A DNA stretch of 18,969 nucleotides from Aquabacterium sp. (GTDB lineage Bacteria; Pseudomonadota; Gammaproteobacteria; Burkholderiales; Burkholderiaceae_C), in NCBI GenBank assembly GCA_030654555.1, contig JAURXG010000118.1, forward strand, positions 1 through 18,969. Reading direction: 5' to 3'. The translations under genes were made by a program, and so were the position numbers. The notes under the pieces are model-generated. The model was not told where the DNA came from and did no database searches. It saw nothing but the letters and a program-made list of their open reading frames with translations. Every line of letters begins with the position of its first letter. Positions within the stretch are counted from its first letter, which is position 1. Shown here piece after piece: positions 1 through 6,357 of the stretch.

Positions 1-124
1 GCGTGCCGATGGCGCCGGCGAAGCGGTCTGTGCCGCCTACGAGGCCGATGTGGCCGCACGCCTCATGGCCGAAGGCGACCGCCGTGTGGCCGAGGGCGAC
101 CGGCCGCTGCCGGCGGCGGCCTGA
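1..124 (+). CDS. C-terminal end of probable ECF-transporter ATPase (BioM-like), partial
   Basis: Only the last 40 codons are present, in the frame starting at base 2. The tail reads GEAVCAAYEADVAARLMAEG and ends at a TGA at 122-124. It lies 2 bp before the BioN start, so the two genes are almost certainly co-transcribed. The fragment has no catalytic motif. It resembles the helical end that follows the nucleotide-binding domain in ECF ATPases, where a gate such as 'GxxxAVxAAY' precedes the terminus. Identity as BioM is inferred mainly from position: biotin ECF systems are commonly encoded as bioM-bioN-bioY. The gene begins before the window, so Walker A, signature and Walker B motifs cannot be checked here. 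Confidence 0.5.
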   Translation, partial: RADGAGEAVCAAYEADVAARLMAEGDRRVAEGDRPLPAAA

Positions 125-126
125 GC

Positions 127-720
127 ATGGGCAGCCTCTACAGCGATCAGGCCACCTGGCTGCACCGCGTGCCGGCGGCCTGCAAGCTGCTGCTGCTGGC
201 CGTGCTGGTGGGCGCCCTGCTGGCCACCGACCGGCTGGCGCCGCTGCTGGCGGGCGCCGGCGGCGCGCTGCTGCTGCTGGCATCGCTGGGCCGGCCGGGC
301 GCGGCGGCACGCCGGCTGCTGCGCACGGTGGCGATCGGTGCGCTGCTGGTGGCGCTGGGGCACAGCGCGCTGGGCCAGCCGCTGGCCGGGCTGGCGCAGG
401 CCGCCCGCATCGTCGGCACCGCGCTGCCGGGCGTGGCGCTGAGCCTGAGCACCCGGCCGGCCGACCTGTTGCAGGTGCTGGAGGCGGTGCTCAACCCGCT
501 GGCGCGCATCGGCGTGCCGGTGCAGCGCCTGGGCCTGGCGCTGGCGCTGATGCTGCGCTTCGTCGAGCAGATCTTCGTTGGCTGGCAGCGGCTGGACGAC
601 GCCCACCGCGCGCGCACCGGCCGCCCCGGCGGCTGGCGGCTGCTGGCGCCGTTGCTGATCCAGGTGCTGCAGTCGGCCCGGCGGGTGGCCGATGCACTGC
701 AGCTGCGGCTGGGCGGCTGA
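127..720 (+). CDS. bioN: BioN, transmembrane (EcfT) subunit of biotin ECF transporter
   Basis: This 197-residue membrane protein would form the T component that links the ATPase to the substrate-binding BioY in biotin uptake. Hydrophobic segments lie at about 19-34, 38-53, 68-80 and 130-150. The cytoplasmic coupling region carries two arginine motifs typical of EcfT proteins, HRART at 160-164 and ARR at 184-186, which in this family contact the ATPase grooves. The length matches short BioN proteins of proteobacteria (about 200 residues). The ATG at 127 starts 2 bp after the preceding stop, and only a weak ribosome site is visible, which suits translational coupling. The following bioY gene, 97 bp on, fixes the likely substrate as biotin. 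Without that neighbour the subunit alone would not reveal it. Confidence 0.85.
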   Translation: MGSLYSDQATWLHRVPAACKLLLLAVLVGALLATDRLAPLLAGAGGALLLLASLGRPGAAARRLLRTVAIGALLVALGHSALGQPLAGLAQAARIVGTALPGVALSLSTRPADLLQVLEAVLNPLARIGVPVQRLGLALALMLRFVEQIFVGWQRLDDAHRARTGRPGGWRLLAPLLIQVLQSARRVADALQLRLGG

Positions 721-817
721 TGCGCGCCCTCACGACGCGCGGGTCGGCCACCGGCACGACCCGGCGCCTTTCTCTCTCTCTGTCTCTCGTCTCTCCTTTC
801 TCCAACTCTCCACTCCG
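721..817 (+). promoter_or_regulatory. bioN-bioY intergenic leader with CT-rich tract
   Basis: The 97-bp gap holds a nearly uninterrupted pyrimidine run from about 765 to 817, including about six CT dinucleotides at 770-781. No purine-rich ribosome-binding site precedes the bioY ATG. The mRNA leader would therefore be CU-rich, unlike the other gene starts in this window, most of which have AGGAG or GGAG. I see no riboswitch or convincing hairpin. A role in translation or in slipped-strand length change is only a possibility. Confidence 0.4.
770..781 (+). repeat. CT dinucleotide repeat before bioY
   Basis: A short run of about six CT units lies 37 bp upstream of the bioY start codon and outside any coding frame I accept. 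A change in unit number would alter the leader length but not a protein. Six units is short for a hypermutable tract. Confidence 0.6.
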
Positions 818-1417
818 ATGACCGCTGCTTCCTCGCGCACCCTGGCGCTCGTGTCCCTGTTCGCCGCACTGATGGCGGTGCTTGGCCTGATCCCGAAGAT
901 CGACCTGCCGCTGGGCGTGCCGATCACCCTGCAGACGCTGGGCGTGATGCTGGCGGGCTGCCTGCTGGGGCCGCGCCGCGCGGCGCTGGCGCTGGGGTTG
1001 TTCCTGCTGGCGGTGGCGCTGGGCCTGCCGCTGCTGTCGGGCGGGCGCGGCGGGCCGGGCGTGTTCTTCGCGCCGGCGGCGGGTTACCTGGCGGGCTGGC
1101 CGCTGGGCGCGGCTGCCACCGGCGCCCTGATGGCGCTGCTGCCGGTGGGCACGCCGCGGCGTGCGGCGATCAGCGCCTTCGTGGCCGCGGCCATCGGCGG
1201 GCTGGCGGTGGTGCATGCCTGCGGCGTGGTGGGCCTGGTCGGCATCGCCGGGCTGTCGTGGCCGCAGGCGCTGGCCGGCACGCTGCTGTTCGTGCCGGGG
1301 GACCTGCTGAAGTGCGGCCTCTGCGCGGCGGTGGTGCACACCGTGGCGCGGGGCCTGCCCGACTGGGGCCTGGGCGGACGCGGCGCGGCGCCTACTTCAG
1401 CGCCCAGCCGCCGCTGA
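818..1417 (+). CDS. bioY: BioY, biotin-binding S component of ECF transporter
   Basis: This 199-residue integral membrane protein is the substrate-binding (S) component for biotin (BioY family, PF02632). Seen in order: an N-terminal helix (LVSLFAALMAVLGLIPKI), the characteristic VPITLQTLGVMLAG stretch at 34-47, a GVFFAPAAGYLAGW segment at 81-94 and an LLFVPGDLLKCG motif at 157-167. All are typical BioY landmarks, and six hydrophobic segments can be drawn. The ATG at 818 is chosen because it is the first methionine before the family's N-terminal helix and lies outside bioN. It lacks a Shine-Dalgarno sequence. The last 26 bp overlap the 3' end of the convergent dehalogenase gene, so the Arg/Ser/Pro-rich tail is probably a non-conserved extension. 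It should act with BioM and BioN from the same transcript. Confidence 0.92.
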   Translation: MTAASSRTLALVSLFAALMAVLGLIPKIDLPLGVPITLQTLGVMLAGCLLGPRRAALALGLFLLAVALGLPLLSGGRGGPGVFFAPAAGYLAGWPLGAAATGALMALLPVGTPRRAAISAFVAAAIGGLAVVHACGVVGLVGIAGLSWPQALAGTLLFVPGDLLKCGLCAAVVHTVARGLPDWGLGGRGAAPTSAPSRR

Positions 1418-2081
1418 CCGGGAACACCTGGCCGACGAAGCAGGCGGCCGCGTCGCTGCAGAGGTAGGCGGCGAACAGCGCGTCCTCCTCGGCCGACACC
1501 AGCCGGCCCAGCGGCACCTCGCGCTGGAGCCGCTCCTGGAAGCGCGGGTTGGCCTGCACTGCCGAGCCGTAGTAGGTGGGGTTGTCGACGAAGTTCTGCG
1601 CGATGGCGTTGAACTGGATGCCCTGCGGCGCCAGCTCCAGCCCCACCGACTGCACGTAGGCCAGCTGCGCGCCGCGCGCCGCGCTGTAGGTGGCGGTGCG
1701 CTTCTGCCCGCGCAAGGCGCCGGCGCTGCCCATCAGCAGGATGCGGCCGGCGCGCCGCGCCAGCATCTGCGGCAGCACCGCGGCCACCAGGCGCGGCATC
1801 GGGTCGACGAGGTGGGCGAACACGCTGCGCCATTCGGCGTCGGTGACGTCGACGGCCGGCGTGGACGGTGCCGGCTGCGCCAGGTGCACGATCAGCACGT
1901 CCACGCGGCCGGCCGCCGCCACCATGGCCGCCGGCGCCGCCGCATCGCCGGCCAGCGGCCGGGTATCGGCGATCACCGTCGCGCCCAGGCGGGTGAACAC
2001 CTCGCCGAGCGCCGGGCCCATGAAGTCGTCGGCCTGGGTCAGCAGGATGCGCTTGCCATCGAGGCGGGTGGTCAGGGTCAT
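1392..2081 (-). CDS. Halohydrin dehalogenase-type SDR protein (HheB-like)
   Basis: This 229-residue protein has the short-chain dehydrogenase fold but not its cofactor signature. Where an SDR has TGxxxGxG, it has TQADDFMG at 15-22, which fits the halohydrin dehalogenase motif T-X4-F/Y-X-G that forms a halide pocket instead of an NAD site. The catalytic triad also fits: Ser119, Tyr132 and Arg136 give S-X12-Y-X3-R, with Arg in place of the SDR Lys. The region around NFVDNPTYYG (163-172) and the ending VGQVFPVSGGW resemble known HHDHs. Such enzymes convert vicinal haloalcohols to epoxides plus halide, reversibly, without cofactor. The start at 2081 has GGAGAGATGAG upstream, inside the end of the TIR gene 4 bp away. 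It is the last gene of the presumed glpK operon. Substrate is unknown; a redox SDR is unlikely given both motifs. Confidence 0.85.
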   Translation of the reverse strand: MTLTTRLDGKRILLTQADDFMGPALGEVFTRLGATVIADTRPLAGDAAAPAAMVAAAGRVDVLIVHLAQPAPSTPAVDVTDAEWRSVFAHLVDPMPRLVAAVLPQMLARRAGRILLMGSAGALRGQKRTATYSAARGAQLAYVQSVGLELAPQGIQFNAIAQNFVDNPTYYGSAVQANPRFQERLQREVPLGRLVSAEEDALFAAYLCSDAAACFVGQVFPVSGGWALK

Positions 2082-2085
2082 GGTC

Positions 2086-3066
2086 TCATCTCTCCAGGCG
2101 GGCGATCTGGTGCGTGCCGAACCAGGGGCCGGCGTTCTGCTCGAGCCGCAGCACGAGTTCGTCGTAGTCGCGCCACTCGCTGTCGTCGACGATGGACACG
2201 TGCTGGAACACCTCGGGCAGCTTGCGCATCAGGAAGGGCAGGTCGGTGGTCTTGCGCACGAAGAAGCGGCAGGGCATGCCGCGCGCCAGCGCATAGCCGG
2301 CCTCGAACAGCGCGCTGGTCACCAGCCGCTCGGGGTAGATCAGCACGAAGTTGGCGCTGTCGTTCAGCGCCTCGATGTCCTCGCGTGCGCCCACGCCGTA
2401 GGTGTCGAACTGCTTGATCGACTCGATGCGCTCGATCGCGCAGAACACGCGCAGGCCGCAGTGCTGGCGCAGCGCGGTCACCACCTTCATCGCGTCGGCG
2501 CGGAAGCCCTGGTACTGCGCCTCGGTCTCGAAGGCGGCCATCGGCACCGACAGGAACACGTCGTGCCTGGGCTCGCTGCGCACGGCGGCACGCACCGCGG
2601 CGTCCAGCGGCGGCCACACCGCCTCGAACGCAGCCTGCAGCGCGATCGGCTTCATCGGCGTGCCCAGGCTGATGTTGATCGACTCGAACAGGCGCAGCAT
2701 GCCGTCGTGGTCGAAGCGCGTGCTGTTGAAGCGCGCCATCGGATCGACCAGGTCGGTGACGTCGCCTTCGAGCAGCACCGTCACCAGCTTCAGGCCCTGC
2801 AGCTTGCCGGCCACCGCGCCGGCTTCGAACAGCACCCACGGCGAGGCGGCGTTGCGTCGGGTCAGGCAGGCCACCGCAAAGCGGGTGGTCTCCAGCGCGC
2901 CGCGCAGTTCGGTGAACCATTCCTGGCCGAGCTGGATGTCCTTGCTCGATATCCAGGGCCTGGCGTCGCTGAACACGTCGTCGATGGCGCGGCCGATGGC
3001 CTGCGCCGCGGCCTGGCTGGCCGGGCCCGACCAGCTGAGGAAGATCGTCAGGTCGTTCTGGGGCAT
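2086..3066 (-). CDS. Two-domain protein: TIR domain plus nucleoside-deoxyribosyltransferase-like domain
   Basis: This 326-residue soluble protein has no signal peptide or membrane segment. Residues 5-100 look like a bacterial TIR domain: TIFLSWSG (7-13), a PWISSKDIQLGQEWF loop, the strand FAVACLTRRNAASPW and then VLFEAG, whose Glu81 sits where TIR NADases carry the catalytic glutamate. Residues 168-290 form a second Rossmann-like unit, with DVFLSVPM (169-176), ANFVLIYPE (238-246) and FEAGYALARG (254-263). This is the pattern of nucleoside 2-deoxyribosyltransferase/TIR-like folds. The start at 3066 is preceded by AGGAG with 6-nt spacing, so longer upstream starts are rejected. It lies 46 bp after glpK and 4 bp before the dehalogenase gene. 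TIR proteins in bacteria often act in phage defence by cleaving NAD or making signal nucleotides. No ThsA-like or other effector partner is seen here, so its role is open. Confidence 0.75.
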   Translation of the reverse strand: MPQNDLTIFLSWSGPASQAAAQAIGRAIDDVFSDARPWISSKDIQLGQEWFTELRGALETTRFAVACLTRRNAASPWVLFEAGAVAGKLQGLKLVTVLLEGDVTDLVDPMARFNSTRFDHDGMLRLFESINISLGTPMKPIALQAAFEAVWPPLDAAVRAAVRSEPRHDVFLSVPMAAFETEAQYQGFRADAMKVVTALRQHCGLRVFCAIERIESIKQFDTYGVGAREDIEALNDSANFVLIYPERLVTSALFEAGYALARGMPCRFFVRKTTDLPFLMRKLPEVFQHVSIVDDSEWRDYDELVLRLEQNAGPWFGTHQIARLER

Positions 3067-3112
3067 GTTCGGCTCCTGGTTCGGGGTGGGGTGGTGAACA
3101 CGGCGGCAGCCG

Positions 3113-4609
<1,497 letters not shown>

Positions 4610-4737
4610 GGCGGGTCTCCGGGGTGCGGCCTGTGCGGGCTCTGCGCCGAGGTTAACGCGGCGCGCCGCGATCCGGCGCCACAATCCCGGCGCGGCCCTC
4701 GGTGGGCCGACGACGAGGGGGTGGCTTGAGCGAGTCA
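4610..4737. promoter_or_regulatory. Divergent glpK/glpD control region
   Basis: This 128-bp gap must hold promoters for both glycerol genes. On the - strand a TAACCT hexamer at 4655-4650 lies about 40 nt before the glpK ATG and could be a -10 element, but no good -35 is seen at 17 bp. On the + strand GAGGGGG at 4715-4721 could be a ribosome site for a TTG start at 4726. No clear GlpR operator could be recognised by eye. Confidence 0.4.
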
Positions 4738-6348
4738 ATGGTCGGTGGCCGGGCGGTGGTGCCCGAGCGCTGCGACGTGCTGGTGGTGGGCGGTGGCATC
4801 AACGGCGTGGGCATCGCCCGCGACCTGGCCGGCCGCGGGCTGAAGGTGGTGCTGGCCGAGCGCGACGACCTGGCCGCGCACACCTCGTCGGCCTCGACCA
4901 AGCTGATCCACGGCGGGCTGCGCTACCTCGAGTACTACGAGTTCGGCCTGGTGCGCAAGTCGCTGGCCGAGCGTGAGCTGCTGCTGCGCGCGGCGCCGCA
5001 CATCATGTGGCCGCTGCGCTTCGTGATGCCGCACGATCCGTCGATGCGGCCGGTGTGGATGATCCGCATCGGGCTGTTCCTCTACGACCACCTGGCCCGG
5101 CGCGAGTGGCTGCCGGCCAGCGGCACGCTGGACCTGCGCAGCCACCCGGTGGGCGCGCCGCTGCAGCACCGCTACAGCAGCGGCTTCGTCTACAGCGACG
5201 GCTGGGTCGACGACGCGCGGCTGGTGGTGCTCAATGCGATGGACGCGGCCGCGCGTGGCGCCACGGTGCTCACGCGCTGCCCCTGCGTGCAGGTGCAGCG
5301 CCACGGCGACGGCTGGCAGGCGCGCCTGCAGCCCGAAGGCGGCGCGCCGATCACCGTGCAGGCGCGGGCGGTGGTCAACGCCGCCGGGCCCTGGGCCAGC
5401 CAGTTCCTGCGCGAGCACGCCCACCAGCGCAGCGCGCGCCAGCTGCGCCTGGTCAAGGGCAGCCACATCGTCGTGCCGAGGATGTTCCAGCACGACCATG
5501 CCTACCTGTTCCAGAACCCCGACAAGCGCATCATCTTCGCCATCCCCTACGAGCGTGATTTCACGCTGATCGGCACCACCGATGTCGAGGTGCAGGGCGA
5601 CCCGGGCCAGGCGCGCATCGATGCCGACGAGATCGCCTACCTGTGCGCCCAGGCCAGCCGCTACTTCGAGCAGCCGGTCCAGCCCGCCGACGTGGTCTGG
5701 AGCTACTCGGGCGTGCGTCCGCTGCTCGACGACGAATCGGGCGATGCCTCGGCGGTGACCCGCGACTACCTGCTCGAGTACGACGACCCCGCGCCCGGCG
5801 GCGCGCCGCTGCTCACCGTGTGGGGCGGCAAGCTCACCACCTTCCGCAAGCTGGCCGAGGAGGCGAGCGACGAGCTGGTCAGGCGCCTGGGCGAGCGCCG
5901 CCCGACCTGGACCGCCACGGCCCACTTTCCCGGCGGCGACCTGTCGGCCTTCATCGGTGCACCGCAGCGGCCCGACCGCGACATGCGCCGCTTCGTCGAG
6001 GTGCTGGCCCAGAAGTACCCGCAGCTGCCGGCGGCGCTGCGCGAGCGCTGGGCACGCGCCTACGGCAGCCGCATCCCGCTGCTGCTGGCGGCGGGCACGC
6101 TGGGCGCCGAGGTGGCCCCCGGCCTGTTCGAGGCCGAACTCGACTACCTGCACCAGCACGAGTGGGCGCGTTGCGCCGACGACGTGCTGTGGCGCCGCAG
6201 CAAGCTGGGCCTGCACTACGGCGCCGCCGAGCGTGCCGCGGTGGCCCGCTGGTGGACGTCCCGCCTTTCCGGGTCGGCCCCGGGGCCCGGGCCTGGGCCT
6301 GGGCCTGGGCCTGGGCCTGGGCCGGCAGCGGCGCGCGCGGGCGGGTAG
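4738..6348 (+). CDS. glpD: Aerobic glycerol-3-phosphate dehydrogenase GlpD
   Basis: This roughly 536-residue FAD enzyme at the membrane face oxidises glycerol 3-phosphate to DHAP and passes electrons to quinone. The FAD dinucleotide fold is at the N-terminus (DVLVVGGGINGVGIARDL, about 13-30), followed by SSASTKLIHGGLRYLEYYEF, the GlpD hallmark. Further on come VVNAAGPWA, KGSHIVVP, the IGTTDVE active-site stretch, YSGVRPLLDD and VWGGKLTTFRKLAE, then a C-terminal helical domain. The ATG at 4738 is used. An in-frame TTG at 4726 has the better ribosome site (GAGGGGG) and a GTG lies at 4702, so the true start may be 4-12 codons earlier. The protein ends in an odd proline-glycine tail (about ten PG pairs) encoded by a hexanucleotide repeat, which is not part of the family fold. 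It complements the divergent glpK. Confidence 0.96.
   Translation: MVGGRAVVPERCDVLVVGGGINGVGIARDLAGRGLKVVLAERDDLAAHTSSASTKLIHGGLRYLEYYEFGLVRKSLAERELLLRAAPHIMWPLRFVMPHDPSMRPVWMIRIGLFLYDHLARREWLPASGTLDLRSHPVGAPLQHRYSSGFVYSDGWVDDARLVVLNAMDAAARGATVLTRCPCVQVQRHGDGWQARLQPEGGAPITVQARAVVNAAGPWASQFLREHAHQRSARQLRLVKGSHIVVPRMFQHDHAYLFQNPDKRIIFAIPYERDFTLIGTTDVEVQGDPGQARIDADEIAYLCAQASRYFEQPVQPADVVWSYSGVRPLLDDESGDASAVTRDYLLEYDDPAPGGAPLLTVWGGKLTTFRKLAEEASDELVRRLGERRPTWTATAHFPGGDLSAFIGAPQRPDRDMRRFVEVLAQKYPQLPAALRERWARAYGSRIPLLLAAGTLGAEVAPGLFEAELDYLHQHEWARCADDVLWRRSKLGLHYGAAERAAVARWWTSRLSGSAPGPGPGPGPGPGPGPAAARAGG
6289..6323 (+). repeat. GGGCCT hexanucleotide tandem repeat in the 3' end of glpD
   Basis: Five perfect GGGCCT copies plus a partial sixth run head to tail and encode alternating Pro-Gly in the GlpD tail. 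Because the unit is 6 bp, copy-number change would lengthen or shorten the PG tail without a frameshift. The tract lies after the last conserved GlpD residues and 35 bp before the end of the convergent kinase gene. Confidence 0.9.
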
Positions 6349-6357
6349 CCAGGGCGC

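Noticed and set aside
1392..2081. Ordinary NAD(P)-dependent short-chain dehydrogenase
   Set aside because: TGxxxGxG is missing and the YxxxK lysine is Arg; both changes match halohydrin dehalogenases instead.
2086..3066. Thoeris (ThsA/ThsB) defence system
   Set aside because: There is a TIR protein but no ThsA-like SIR2/SLOG or other effector beside it, and the neighbours are metabolic.
4735..6216. 493-codon - strand frame opposite glpD
   Set aside because: Antisense shadow of GlpD with low-complexity Arg/Gln/His/Leu-rich translation; no motif.
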